From: Schaalia hyovaginalis
GTDB lineage: Bacteria; Actinomycetota; Actinomycetes; Actinomycetales; Actinomycetaceae
Direction: 5' to 3'
Length of the DNA stretch: 64,000 bases
NCBI RefSeq assembly: GCF_014208035.1
Contig: NZ_JACHMK010000001.1
Span: 1,302,001 to 1,366,000 of the forward strand
In this document: positions 45,806-54,466 of the stretch, in pieces
Numbering within the stretch: the stretch's first letter is position 1
Layout of the letters: each line of letters begins with the position of its first letter
Program-made: the position numbers and the translations under genes
The notes under the pieces: generated by a model
Told to the model about the DNA's origin: nothing
Database searches by the model: none
The model's input: the letters and a program-made list of their open reading frames with translations, nothing else

Positions 45806-46576
45806 TCAGAGCACCTTGGAGAAGAACTCCTTCGTGCGGGCCTCCTTCGGCGCGCCGATCACCTCGGCGGGGGAGCCCGCCTCGACGATGACGCCCTCGT
45901 CCATGAACACGACGGTGTCGGCGACCTCGCGGGCGAAGCCGATCTCGTGGGTGACGACGGCCATCGTCATGCCCGAGGCCGCCAGATCCTTCATCACCTG
46001 GAGGACCTCGCCGACGAGTTCGGGGTCGAGGGCGCTGGTCGGCTCGTCGAAGAGCATGATCTCAGGATCCATGGCGAGCGCGCGGGCGATCGCGACGCGC
46101 TGCTGCTGACCGCCCGAGAGCTCCGAGGGGTAGTGGTCGGCACGGTCGGCCAGCCCCACCCGGTCGAGGAGCTCGAGGGCGCGCTTCTTCGCCGTCGCCT
46201 TGTCGACCCCGGCCACGTGCACGGGCGCTTCCATGACGTTCTCGAGCGCGGTCTTGTGGGGGAAGAGGTTGAAGCGCTGGAAGACCATGCCGATCCGTGC
46301 GCGCTGGCGGGCGATCGCCTTGTCGGGCAGGTCGTGGAGCCTGCCCTGTGTGTCCTCCTGGTAGCCGAGGAGCTCGCCCTCGACGCGCACGCGCCCGGCG
46401 CTGATCTCCTCGAGCTGATTGAGGCAGCGCAGGAGGGTCGATTTGCCCGAACCCGAGGGGCCGAGGATCACGCACACCTCGCCGGGGGCGATCGTGAGGT
46501 CGATGCCCTTGAGAACGTGAAGATCGCCGAAGAACTTGTGAACGCCTTCGACTTGGACCATCGGTGTATTCGTCAT
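45806..46576 (-). CDS. Amino-acid ABC transporter, ATP-binding protein
   Basis: 256 aa. Polar-amino-acid (GlnQ/ArtP/HisP) type ATPase: Walker [19 protein letters not shown] (about 38-55), [17 protein letters not shown]-loop, signature [16 protein letters not shown], Walker [15 protein letters not shown] and switch His in [13 protein letters not shown]. Overlaps the permease stop by ATGA. The ArgR-type boxes before the operon make arginine or a related basic amino acid the likeliest cargo. Confidence 0.93.
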   Translation of the reverse strand: MTNTPMVQVEGVHKFFGDLHVLKGIDLTIAPGEVCVILGPSGSGKSTLLRCLNQLEEISAGRVRVEGELLGYQEDTQGRLHDLPDKAIARQRARIGMVFQRFNLFPHKTALENVMEAPVHVAGVDKATAKKRALELLDRVGLADRADHYPSELSGGQQQRVAIARALAMDPEIMLFDEPTSALDPELVGEVLQVMKDLAASGMTMAVVTHEIGFAREVADTVVFMDEGVIVEAGSPAEVIGAPKEARTKEFFSKVL

Positions 46577-47481
46577 GGGGTCACATCCAGGAATCGCGTG
46601 TCGACATCGGGCTGGGCGGAAGTGGACTCCCTGCGATCGAAGCCCTTGCCGAAGTGGCGTTCGATGTGGGACTGGATCCACATGAGGATCGTCGTGATGA
46701 AGAGGTACCAGATCGCCGCCGTGAGGAGGAGGGGAAGGGGTTTGAACAGGCTCTGGCCCTTGTTCGAGGCGACGTAGGTGAGCTCGAGGGTGTAGGGGAT
46801 CGCCGAGACGAGCGAGGTCGTCTTGAGCATCGAGATCGTCTCGTTGCCGATCGGCGGGACGATGACGCGCATCGCCTGGGGGAGGATGATCCTGCGGAAG
46901 ATCATCGAGCGCGGCATGCCGAGCGCGGTGGCCGCCTCCCACTGGCCCTTGTCGACCGAGAGCAGGCCTGCGCGGATGATCTCGGCGAGATAGGCGCCCT
47001 CGTTGAGGCCGAGGCCGAGGAATGCCATCCAGAAGGGGGTGAAGTAGGCGGCCGTGTCGACGGTGACGAAGGGCGGGGCGAAGGGGATGCCGAGGCTGAT
47101 CTGCGGATACAGGCTCGGCAGGAGCGACCAGAAGATGAGCTGCGTGTAGATCGGCGTGCCGCGGAAGAACCAGATGTAGGCGGTGGCGACTCCCCGCAGG
47201 ATCGGGTTCACCGACTGGCGCATGACCGCCATGGTGATCGCGAGGGCGGTGCCCATCGCCATGGCGATGACCGTGAGGAGCAGGGTGTAGGCGACGCCCG
47301 AGACGATCGTCTTGGAGAAGAGCCACTGGGCGACGACTCCCCATTGGAAGTTCGGGTTCGTGACGAGCGCGCGGGCCATGCCCGCTGCGATGAGGGCGAC
47401 GATGACGGCGCTCGCCCAGCGCCCCGGTCTCGGGACGGGTTTGGCGTCGATGAGTTCGACGCCGTCTTTAAGATGTGCCAT
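46573..47481 (-). CDS. Amino-acid ABC transporter, permease
   Basis: 302 aa with about five or six spans, HisMQ/GltJK family. The N-terminal half of the core reads [20 protein letters not shown], with [13 protein letters not shown] following; the EAA loop is [21 protein letters not shown], which contacts the ATPase. A single permease suggests a homodimer. AGGAG precedes the ATG at 47481. A 16-bp hairpin separates it from the binding-protein gene upstream. Confidence 0.93.
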   Translation of the reverse strand: MAHLKDGVELIDAKPVPRPGRWASAVIVALIAAGMARALVTNPNFQWGVVAQWLFSKTIVSGVAYTLLLTVIAMAMGTALAITMAVMRQSVNPILRGVATAYIWFFRGTPIYTQLIFWSLLPSLYPQISLGIPFAPPFVTVDTAAYFTPFWMAFLGLGLNEGAYLAEIIRAGLLSVDKGQWEAATALGMPRSMIFRRIILPQAMRVIVPPIGNETISMLKTTSLVSAIPYTLELTYVASNKGQSLFKPLPLLLTAAIWYLFITTILMWIQSHIERHFGKGFDRRESTSAQPDVDTRFLDVTP

Positions 47482-47498
47482 GGTTCTTCTCCTGGGAG

Positions 47499-47534
47499 CA
47501 GCGGGTCGGCACCCGGTGGGGTGCCGACCCGCTG
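47499..47534 (-). other. Intercistronic hairpin between binding protein and permease
   Basis: A perfect 16-bp inverted repeat, 47499-47514 with 47519-47534, four-base loop, directly after the binding-protein stop and just before the permease ribosome site. No U-run follows. It probably protects the upstream mRNA end or attenuates, giving more binding protein than permease. Confidence 0.75.
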
Positions 47535-47540
47535 GTTGAA

Positions 47541-48473
47541 TCAGAGAGCCGGGTTGAGCTCGGCGGTCTTCAGAGCCGAGCCCTCGGCCCCGTAGGGGGC
47601 GAGGATCTTCTCGAAGTAGCCCTCGTCCATGAGGTACTGGAGGGCGGCCTGAACGGCCTTGGCGAGCTGCTCGTCGTCCTTCGCCATGGCGATGCCCTGC
47701 GGGGCGGACTCGATCACCTCGCCGACCTGCTCGAGCTGGCCGCCGGAGAGCTCGACGGTGTATCCGATGACGGTGGAGTCGGCGAGCGTCGCGTCGTACT
47801 GGCCGCCGATGACCTTCGTGGCGATGTCGGTCTGGAGGTCGAGGGGCATGACCTCGATCTTCTCCTTGCCCTCGGCGACGCACTTGTCGGAGAGCTCGCT
47901 CGCGTAGTCGAGCTGGAAGGTGCCGGTCTGGACGCCGATCGTCGTGCCGCAGGGGTTCGCCGGATCGAAGCCCTTCGGATTGCCCTTGGCCACGGCGTAG
48001 GCGGAGCCGACCTCGATGTAGGAGACCATGTTCGCGGCCTCGAGGCGCTCGGGGGTGATGGTGAAGGAGGAGGCGCCGACGTCGAACTTCGACCCGAGCT
48101 GCGGAAGGATCGTGTCGAATCCGGCGGTCTGCGTGGTGCCCTCGCCCAGGCCCATGACGCGGGCGATCGCATCGATGAGGTCGACGTCGTAGCCGACGGG
48201 CGTCTGGCCGTCATCGGCGAGGTACTCGCCGGGGGCGTAGTCGGTGGAGGCGCCGTTGCGCAGGACGCCGCGCTCCTTCACCGCATCGGGGACGAGGGCG
48301 ACGACGGAGTCGACTGCTTCGAGGGTTGAAACGTCGAAGGGGACAACGGCGGTCGAGGCGGCCTGCTCGGCGCCGGACTCGGCGGTCGTTGAGGACGTCT
48401 GCGGGTCGGAGCAGGCGGCGAGGGCGAGTGAAGCCGTGGTCGCCAGGACGAGTGCCGCGGGGAGGGTGCGCAT
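47541..48473 (-). CDS. Amino-acid ABC transporter, substrate-binding lipoprotein
   Basis: 310 aa. Lipoprotein signal: hydrophobic stretch ending in the lipobox LALAACS, with Cys20 as the anchored residue from the start at 48473. The mature part is a SBP_bac_3 domain (GYDVDLIDAIARVMGLG; FDVGASSFTITPERLEAANM; PCGTTIGVQTGTFQLDYASE; YDATLADSTVIGYTV). This family binds polar amino acids such as glutamine, glutamate and arginine. GGAAGG lies eight bases before the chosen ATG; an outer ATG at 48500 lacks a site. First gene of the importer operon, preceded by ARG boxes. Confidence 0.92.
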   Translation of the reverse strand: MRTLPAALVLATTASLALAACSDPQTSSTTAESGAEQAASTAVVPFDVSTLEAVDSVVALVPDAVKERGVLRNGASTDYAPGEYLADDGQTPVGYDVDLIDAIARVMGLGEGTTQTAGFDTILPQLGSKFDVGASSFTITPERLEAANMVSYIEVGSAYAVAKGNPKGFDPANPCGTTIGVQTGTFQLDYASELSDKCVAEGKEKIEVMPLDLQTDIATKVIGGQYDATLADSTVIGYTVELSGGQLEQVGEVIESAPQGIAMAKDDEQLAKAVQAALQYLMDEGYFEKILAPYGAEGSALKTAELNPAL

Positions 48474-48513
48474 GGGAGGAGCCTTCCGGATGGGATTCAA
48501 TCAACGCATCAAG

Positions 48514-48540
48514 TATGCATGACGCTGCATAATATGCATA
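48514..48540. promoter_or_regulatory. Two overlapping ARG boxes before the ABC importer
   Basis: TATGCA-N6-TGCATA (48514-48531) and TGCATA-A-TATGCA (48526-48538) are two perfect inverted repeats sharing one arm. The first, TATGCATGACGCTGCATA, matches the argC box 18-mer at 14 of 18 positions. They lie 41-67 bases before the chosen start of the binding-protein gene, where a promoter is expected. Confidence 0.8.
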
Positions 48541-48561
48541 GTGATGTCTCACGATACGAAT

Positions 48562-48595
48562 GATGCGGGGGTGAGATCGTCCTCACCCCCGCATC
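48562..48595 (-). terminator. Terminator of the DUF4191 gene
   Basis: A perfect 14-bp stem (48562-48575 with 48582-48595; GATGCGGGGGTGAG and complement) and a six-base loop, 12 bases beyond the stop of the minus-strand gene. It insulates that gene from the importer promoter. Confidence 0.85.
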
Positions 48596-48606
48596 GTGCG
48601 CACGAC

Positions 48607-49299
48607 TCAACGGCCGCGCATCGCCCTCCGGTTCGGGCGCGCGCGCATCGGATCGATGCCCTTCGGGATCGGCGGCTGCGAGGACTGGAGCGCGGCCAAA
48701 CGGGCCGAAACCTGCGGGACTTCCTCCTTCGTGAGGACCTTCTTGAAGGAGCGGATCCGGGACTGGAGCTTTGCCAGCTCGACCTGGCCCTCCGCGTGCC
48801 CGACCTGGACGACGTGCACCGGCACGTTCTTCGCCACCTTCTGGATCTTCTTGCGCTCGGCGGACATGAGCGGCTGAACGCGGCTCGACGGGCCCTCGGA
48901 GATGAGCACCACGCCGGGGCGGCCGATGATCCGCCACACGATGTCCTGCTCGCGGGTGACGGTCAAGGGCTGTTCGGGGATGATCCAGCCCGAGCTAATC
49001 TGCGACAGAACGGCGTAGACGGAGCCGACCGTGCCGTCGATCTGGGCGTACATGGCGCGTCGGACGAGGAAGGAGAGCAGCGTCATCGCGACGGTCGCGC
49101 CGAAGAGGAGGCCGAGGATCGACCAGACGATCCAGTTGCCCTCGATGAGGACGGCGATGATGAGCGCGATGCAGAGCGTCAGGATCACGGAGCCGACGAG
49201 CGCCCATCCGATCCAGGGATAGGTGCGCTTCGTAATGCGGTAGGCGTCCGCGAGGTTGTGGTACCAGCGGCGCTTCTTCGGTGCGGTGTTCTCGCTCAT
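48607..49299 (-). CDS. DUF4191 integral membrane protein
   Basis: 230 aa. Two adjacent membrane spans (about 28-50, WIGWALVGSVILTLCIALII; and 55-78, WIVWSILGLLFGATVAMTLL) and a cytoplasmic domain with GRPGVVLISEGPSSRVQPLM and a basic C-terminus. It belongs to the actinobacterial DUF4191 family (Rv2219-like, as I recall), of unknown function. In mycobacteria that gene lies near the lipoate and dihydrolipoyl acyltransferase genes; here sucB-lpdA is also close by. Confidence 0.87.
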   Translation of the reverse strand: MSENTAPKKRRWYHNLADAYRITKRTYPWIGWALVGSVILTLCIALIIAVLIEGNWIVWSILGLLFGATVAMTLLSFLVRRAMYAQIDGTVGSVYAVLSQISSGWIIPEQPLTVTREQDIVWRIIGRPGVVLISEGPSSRVQPLMSAERKKIQKVAKNVPVHVVQVGHAEGQVELAKLQSRIRSFKKVLTKEEVPQVSARLAALQSSQPPIPKGIDPMRARPNRRAMRGR

Positions 49300-49405
49300 G
49301 GGGCGGTGGATCTTCCTGTCTCGGGCCCGATACGGGCCGCGCGATGTTCATCCACAGGATACGCGGACTCTTGTCCCGGTGGGGAATCGGCATGAAACTT
49401 CCTCT

Positions 49406-50572
49406 GTGGAGATCAACGGATATGAACTGGGGTCAATCGCATTCGTCACATCGCGAGGGCCCCTGTGGTCGACCTGCACCCCGGATGGGACTCCGGCGCT
49501 GCTCAGCCTGCATTCGAAAGCCGAGGGCGAGGAATGGTCCGAACGATGGAAGGCCTGGGCGCTCGTGCGCTCCGCCCGCATCGCCCGTCTGCTCGACGTC
49601 GTGCGTCACGATGACGGGCGCTGGGCGCTCATTCAGGAGAGGGTCCCGGGACGCGCCCTCGACCTCCTCATCGGCACGGCGGCCCTGAGGCCCGAATCGC
49701 TGAGAAGGGGCATCGTCTCGGACATCCGCGAGGCGCTGGAAGCGCTCCACTCGGCGGGCCTCGTCCACGGCGACGTGTCGCCGCGCAACGTCCTCATCGA
49801 TGAGAACGGCCGCGCGGTGCTGGTCGACCTCGCCTTCCCTCCCCGCGCCGGAGGAGGCACCCCCGGCTTCTCCGTCTCGGAGGTCAAGGACGAGGCCGGC
49901 GACCTCTCCGCCCTGGAGGCGATTGCGAGCGCCCTGGATCTTCGCGCCGAAGGCGGCGGCGCGGAATGCTCGCCGGCGGATGACGCCGTCGGCATCGTGA
50001 GGCGGGCGAGCGAATCCGCGGTGACCGTGACGGCGAGGGCCAAGCGCTCGCCCCGACCCGTGCTCGCCGGGATCCTCGGACTGGCCCTCGTCGCCTGCGC
50101 GGCGGCCGCCGTCGTCCTGAGCGCTCCATCGGACGGCGGTGCGCAGGCTCGGGCGATTCCCTCCCCCGGACTCGGCGGCTCCGATCCCGGGAGCTGCCCC
50201 TCGAGGGAAGAGGCGCGGACTGAGATCGCGAAGATCCTCGCCGCCCGCGACGAGGCCATCGCCCAAGCGGACGTCAGGGGCCTGGAAGGACGGGTCGGGG
50301 GCGCTCTCGGCGCCCAGGACCGCGAGCGGCTGGAGGTCCTCATCAAGGCGGATGCGCGTCTGAGCGGCTTGGAGACGAGGGCGGAGATCCTGGCTGATCC
50401 CGAATGCGACGGCGAGGAGGTGCGCGTCGACGTCCGTCTCCTCCAATCGGGGGCCGAGATCTGCCGGAAGGGGGTGTGTGAAGCCGGGCCCGGGCCGCAG
50501 GCCGGGGAGCTCCGACTGGTCTTCCCGGCGGGCGCCTGGATCGTCATCGATGCGAAGACTTACAAGGGGTGA
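49406..50572 (+). CDS. Degenerate protein-kinase-like membrane protein
   Basis: 388 aa from GTG 49406; the start is uncertain (GTG 49379 is in frame too). Residues 1-200 look like a shortened eukaryotic-type kinase: catalytic-loop match HGDVSPRNVLID at 121-132 (HRD changed to HGD, Asp and Asn kept) and VDLA at 140-143 in place of DFG. I see no clear glycine loop, and ALLSLHSK stands where the ATP-anchoring lysine strand should be. A single span (about 218-240) leads to a roughly 150-residue outside domain with four Cys. Probably a pseudokinase or sensor; ligand unknown. A terminator follows. Confidence 0.7.
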   Translation: MEINGYELGSIAFVTSRGPLWSTCTPDGTPALLSLHSKAEGEEWSERWKAWALVRSARIARLLDVVRHDDGRWALIQERVPGRALDLLIGTAALRPESLRRGIVSDIREALEALHSAGLVHGDVSPRNVLIDENGRAVLVDLAFPPRAGGGTPGFSVSEVKDEAGDLSALEAIASALDLRAEGGGAECSPADDAVGIVRRASESAVTVTARAKRSPRPVLAGILGLALVACAAAAVVLSAPSDGGAQARAIPSPGLGGSDPGSCPSREEARTEIAKILAARDEAIAQADVRGLEGRVGGALGAQDRERLEVLIKADARLSGLETRAEILADPECDGEEVRVDVRLLQSGAEICRKGVCEAGPGPQAGELRLVFPAGAWIVIDAKTYKG

Positions 50573-50577
50573 ATGCG

Positions 50578-50613
50578 CCGAGCGGGCCGCACGCGCCGGT
50601 GCGACCCGCTCGG
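50578..50613. terminator. Hairpin between the kinase-like gene and sucB
   Basis: CCGAGCGGG (50578-50586) with CCCGCTCGG (50605-50613), and CGCAC (50588-50592) with GTGCG (50599-50603) inside. It lies between convergent gene ends. Confidence 0.7.
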
Positions 50614-50632
50614 GGCGGGAGCCCGAAGGGAC

Positions 50633-52366
50633 TCAGAGGGCCAGGTCGGCCTCGAAGTCGCCGGCCTCGAGGCGCTTCTTCACGTCCATGAGGTAGCGGG
50701 ACGCATCGGCGCCGTCAACGAGACGGTGATCGTAGGAGAGCGAGAGGTAGACCATCGAACGGATCGCGATCGCATCGGAGCCGTCAGCCGCCTTGACGAC
50801 GACGGGGCGCTTGACGATCGTGCCGAGGCCGAGGATCGCAGTCTCGGGCATGTTGAGGACCGGCGTGTCGAAGAGCGCGCCGCCCGACCCGGTGTTCGTG
50901 ATCGTGAAGGTCGAGCCGGAGAGCTCGTCGGGGCCGATCTTCGAATCGCGGGTACGGGCCGCGAGATCGTTGATCGAAGCCGCCAGGCCCGGGATGTCCT
51001 TCTCGCCCGCGTTCGCGATGACGGGGACGAGGAGGCCGCGGGGCGTGTCGACCGCGATGCCGATGTTCTCGTGATCGAAGTACGTGACGCTCTTGTCGTC
51101 GATCGTCGCGTTGATCTTCGGATGGTAGGCGAGGGCCTCGGTAGCGGCCTTCACGAAGAAGGGCAGGAAGGTGAGCTTCGTGCCGTGCTTGGCGGCGAAG
51201 GCGTCCTTCGAGCGGGCGCGGAGGGCCGCGATCTTCGTGACGTCCACCTCGATGACCGTCGTGAGCTGGGCCGCGGTCTGGAGGGACTCGACCATGCGAC
51301 GGGCGATCGTCTGGCGCAGGCGGCTCATCTTCTCGGTCGTGCCGCGCAGGGGCGAGGGCTCGCGGGTTTCGGCGGCCTTCACGGGGGCCTCGGTGGCGGG
51401 GGCCGTCGAAGCGGCGGCGCTCTCGGCGGCGCGGCGGGCGGCGACCGCGGCCTCGACGTCCTCGCGGCGGATGCGGCCGCCGACGCCGGTGCCCGTCAGG
51501 GCGTCGATGTCGATTCCGGCCTCACGGGCCAGCTTCCGGACGATCGGAGTCACATAGCCCGCGCGGGCGAGGGCTGAGGGAGCGGGGGCCTGGGGTGCGA
51601 CGGCCGGCGCCGAGGAGGGCGCGACGGGAACGGAGGGGGCGTCGAAGGACATCGCCGGTGCCGCAGGGGCGGGAGCGGCCGGCGCCGCAGGAGCCGTCGG
51701 GGCGGCCGGCGCAGCAGGGGCGGCCGGCGTCTCAACGGCTTGAGCTGCGGGCGAGCCCTCGGAGGGCGCGGAGGCGGAGATCACGGCGAGGACCGTGCCG
51801 ACGCCCACGGTCTCGTCCTCTTCGACACGGATCTCGGCGAGGAATCCTGAGACGGGGGAGGGGACCTCGGAATCGACCTTGTCGGTCGAGACCTCGAGGA
51901 GAGGCTCATCGGCCTCGACGGCATCGCCGACGGACTTGAGCCACGTCGTCACGGTTCCCTCGGTGACCGACTCGCCCAGGGCGGGCATCGTCACTTCGGC
52001 GCCCTGAGCAGAAGTCGCGGGCGCCGCGGGAGCCGGAGCCCCGACCGGTGCAGCCGGTGCCTGGACGGGCTCGGCAGGGTCCTGCGCAGGCGTTTCGGCG
52101 GGGGCCTGCGCAGGGGCGGCCGCCTCGGAGGGATCGCCGATGAGGGCGATCCGAGTACCCACTTCGACGGTCTCGTCCTCTTCGACGAGAATCTCGAGGA
52201 GGACGCCGGCGACGGGGGAGGGGACCTCGGAATCGACCTTGTCGGTCGAGACCTCGACGATGGCCTCGTCGACGGCGACGGTGTCGCCGACCGACTTCAG
52301 CCAGGTGGTGACGGTTCCCTCGGTCACCGATTCGCCCAGGGCGGGCATGGTCACTGCGGTTGCCAT
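50633..52366 (-). CDS. sucB: Dihydrolipoyl acyltransferase (E2) of a 2-oxoacid dehydrogenase complex
   Basis: 577 aa. Two lipoyl domains (about 1-78 and 124-200) with lipoylated Lys43 and Lys163, each in VSTDKVDSE; Ala/Pro-rich linkers; an E3-binding domain (YVTPIVRKLAREAGIDIDAL, about 270-310); and a catalytic domain ending in the DHRLVDGADASRYL active site. The domain plan fits actinobacterial SucB/DlaT, which serves pyruvate and possibly 2-oxoglutarate dehydrogenase; which one is not decidable here. AAGGAGA precedes the start. It lies 23 bases downstream of lpdA. Confidence 0.93.
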   Translation of the reverse strand: MATAVTMPALGESVTEGTVTTWLKSVGDTVAVDEAIVEVSTDKVDSEVPSPVAGVLLEILVEEDETVEVGTRIALIGDPSEAAAPAQAPAETPAQDPAEPVQAPAAPVGAPAPAAPATSAQGAEVTMPALGESVTEGTVTTWLKSVGDAVEADEPLLEVSTDKVDSEVPSPVSGFLAEIRVEEDETVGVGTVLAVISASAPSEGSPAAQAVETPAAPAAPAAPTAPAAPAAPAPAAPAMSFDAPSVPVAPSSAPAVAPQAPAPSALARAGYVTPIVRKLAREAGIDIDALTGTGVGGRIRREDVEAAVAARRAAESAAASTAPATEAPVKAAETREPSPLRGTTEKMSRLRQTIARRMVESLQTAAQLTTVIEVDVTKIAALRARSKDAFAAKHGTKLTFLPFFVKAATEALAYHPKINATIDDKSVTYFDHENIGIAVDTPRGLLVPVIANAGEKDIPGLAASINDLAARTRDSKIGPDELSGSTFTITNTGSGGALFDTPVLNMPETAILGLGTIVKRPVVVKAADGSDAIAIRSMVYLSLSYDHRLVDGADASRYLMDVKKRLEAGDFEADLAL

Positions 52367-52389
52367 GGATTCTCCTTGGAAGTCGTGGA

Positions 52390-53763
52390 TCAGTTGTGTG
52401 CGTGGAGGGGCTTGCCGGCAAGGGCCATCGCGGCCTCGCCGATCGACTCGTTCTGACTGGGGTGGGCGTGGATCAGGGAAGCGACGTCCTCGGGGTGCGC
52501 CTCCCAGTTGACCATGAGCTCGCCCTCGCCGATCTGCTCGCCGATACGGGCGCCGATGCCGTGGAAGCCGACGATCGGACCGTCGACGACGCTCACGAGC
52601 TTGATGAACCCCTGGGTGCCGAGGATGTTCGACTTCCCGTTGCCCGCCAGGTTGTACTCGACCGTGCGCACGTCATCGCCGTAGAGCTCGCGGGCCTTCT
52701 TCTCCGTGAGGCCGACCGAGGCGATCTCCGGCTCGCAGAAGGTGACGCGCGGAATGCCGGATTCGACGATCGGGGCGGGATTGAGGCCAGCGATCTCCTC
52801 GGCGACGAAAACGCCCTGGAGGAAGCCGCGATGCGCGAGCTGAAGCCCGGGGACGATGTCGCCGACCGCGTAGACGCCCGCGACTCCGGTGTGCAGGCGC
52901 TCATCCGTGAGGACGAAGCCGCGATCCATGCGGATGCCCGCCTCTTCGTAGCCCAAGCCCTGGGTCACCGGGCCGCGGCCAACGGCGACGAGCAGGACAT
53001 CGGCGTCGAAGGACTTGCCGTTCTCCGTCGTGACGTGCACTCCGCCCTCGTCCTGGGTCGCCCCCGCGAAACGCGTGTTCGTGTGGAAGGCGATGCCGCG
53101 CTTGCGGAACGCGCGCTCGAGCTGCTTGGAGACGGCCTCGTCCTCGTTGTTCGCCAGGTGCGGCAGGGCCTCGATGATCGTCACCTCGGCGCCGAAGCTC
53201 CTCCACACGGAGGCGAACTCGAGGCCGATGACCCCTCCGCCGAGGACCACGGCGGAACGCGGGACCCAGTCCATCTGCAGCGCCTGATCGGAGGTGATGA
53301 AACGGCCCCCGATCTCCAGGCCCGGGATCGAGCGGGAGTAGGAGCCGGTGGCGAGGACGATATGGCGGCCGGTGATGACGCGGCCGGCGACCTCAACGGA
53401 GTCCGGGCCCACGAGGCGGCCCCATCCCTGGACGACCTCGACGTTGCGCGAGGACAGGAGCCCCTGAAGGCCCTTGTAGAGCTTGGTGATGACGGAATCG
53501 CGATAGGACGCGACCCGCGCCATGTCAATGCCCTGGAATGACGAGAGGACGCCGAAAGCCTCGGACTCGCGGACGGCGTCGGCCGTCTCCGCCGCATGCA
53601 GGTAGGCCTTCGTGGGGATGCATCCGCGGTGCAGGCACGTGCCCCCGACCTTGTCGCCGTCGATGAGGGCGACCTTCATCCCCAGCTGAGAAGCTCGCAG
53701 GGCGGTGGCGTAACCGCCTGAGCCCGCTCCCAGGATCACGACATCGTATGCTGGTTCGCTCAC
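52390..53763 (-). CDS. lpdA: Dihydrolipoyl dehydrogenase (E3)
   Basis: 457 aa flavoprotein that reoxidises lipoamide on the E2 encoded next door. FAD loop VVILGAGSGGYATALRA (8-24), redox pair Cys43 and Cys48 in GGTCLHRGCIPTK, NAD loop VVLGGGVIGLEFASVW, VYAVGDIVPG and the C-terminal HAHPSQNES acid-base pair. The start is GTG 53763, preceded by TAAGGAGTGG. The open frame extends well beyond it, antisense to the next gene, without family similarity. A TATACG sequence about 50 bases upstream may be the promoter -10. Confidence 0.96.
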   Translation of the reverse strand: MSEPAYDVVILGAGSGGYATALRASQLGMKVALIDGDKVGGTCLHRGCIPTKAYLHAAETADAVRESEAFGVLSSFQGIDMARVASYRDSVITKLYKGLQGLLSSRNVEVVQGWGRLVGPDSVEVAGRVITGRHIVLATGSYSRSIPGLEIGGRFITSDQALQMDWVPRSAVVLGGGVIGLEFASVWRSFGAEVTIIEALPHLANNEDEAVSKQLERAFRKRGIAFHTNTRFAGATQDEGGVHVTTENGKSFDADVLLVAVGRGPVTQGLGYEEAGIRMDRGFVLTDERLHTGVAGVYAVGDIVPGLQLAHRGFLQGVFVAEEIAGLNPAPIVESGIPRVTFCEPEIASVGLTEKKARELYGDDVRTVEYNLAGNGKSNILGTQGFIKLVSVVDGPIVGFHGIGARIGEQIGEGELMVNWEAHPEDVASLIHAHPSQNESIGEAAMALAGKPLHAHN

Positions 53764-53937
53764 GTATCCACTCCTTAGTGAAAGTCTTGGCGATCGGGCC
53801 TCGCGACCCCGTATAGGTCCATTGTCCCACTTGGACGCCGCGATGTGCTGACCTTGGAGGGACCGAATGGGTGGAACGTCCCACATCCGCCGTTCATCCT
53901 GGCGCCCTTCGGCCCTCCTGCCGGGGCCTTCGTGCCC

Positions 53938-53943
53938 TAGGAT
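53938..53943 (+). promoter_or_regulatory. -10 element for a leaderless transcript
   Basis: TAGGAT followed by seven bases and then the ATG at 53951, which has no Shine-Dalgarno. Same arrangement and same hexamer as at 44001. Confidence 0.5.
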
Positions 53944-53950
53944 CGCGGTC

Positions 53951-54463
53951 ATGGCCGACACCTCTTCGCCCTCGTCACCCCTGCTGGATCGCCCGCGCCA
54001 GCCCGCGGGCGAGAGCGTGCAGGACGACCGCCGCCCCTCTCTCGGACTCGGGCGGATCGTGATGGCGGCCTTCTGGGCGGTCGGCATCTGGACGGGCGCG
54101 GTCGGGGCCGCTGATCTGCTCGACCACTCGGGGCCCTGGGGGCCCTCGATCCTCACCCTGCTCGCCGGCGCCGTGTACCTCATGGCCGCCGCGGGCATCA
54201 CCCACAACGGTCGACGCATGCGCATCCTCGGATGGGCCTGCATCGGCACGAGCATCGGCGCGCCGCTCATCCTGTGGGTCGCGGCCCTCGATCTGCCCGA
54301 ATTGTCCGAAGCCCGCTCGGCGTGGACGGGTTTGGGCGCCGATTTCCATTTCATCCCGCTGGCGGTCTCGCTCGTCGGCGTCGTGTGGATGTGGCTGTCG
54401 AATCCTCGGAGGATCGTGGAGATCGCCGAGCAGATCGAACGGCCCTCGCGTTCGAGGCGATGA
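53951..54463 (+). CDS. Small membrane protein of unknown function
   Basis: 170 aa. A polar N-terminal tail of about 30 residues (SSPSSPLLDRPRQPAGES) then four likely membrane spans: IVMAAFWAVGIWTGAVGAAD, ILTLLAGAVYLMAAAGI, ILGWACIGTSIGAPLILWVA and FIPLAVSLVGVVWMWL. The C-terminus is basic. I do not recognise the family. It is transcribed divergently from lpdA and ends three bases before the convergent methyltransferase gene. Confidence 0.7.
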   Translation: MADTSSPSSPLLDRPRQPAGESVQDDRRPSLGLGRIVMAAFWAVGIWTGAVGAADLLDHSGPWGPSILTLLAGAVYLMAAAGITHNGRRMRILGWACIGTSIGAPLILWVAALDLPELSEARSAWTGLGADFHFIPLAVSLVGVVWMWLSNPRRIVEIAEQIERPSRSRR

Positions 54464-54466
54464 GGC

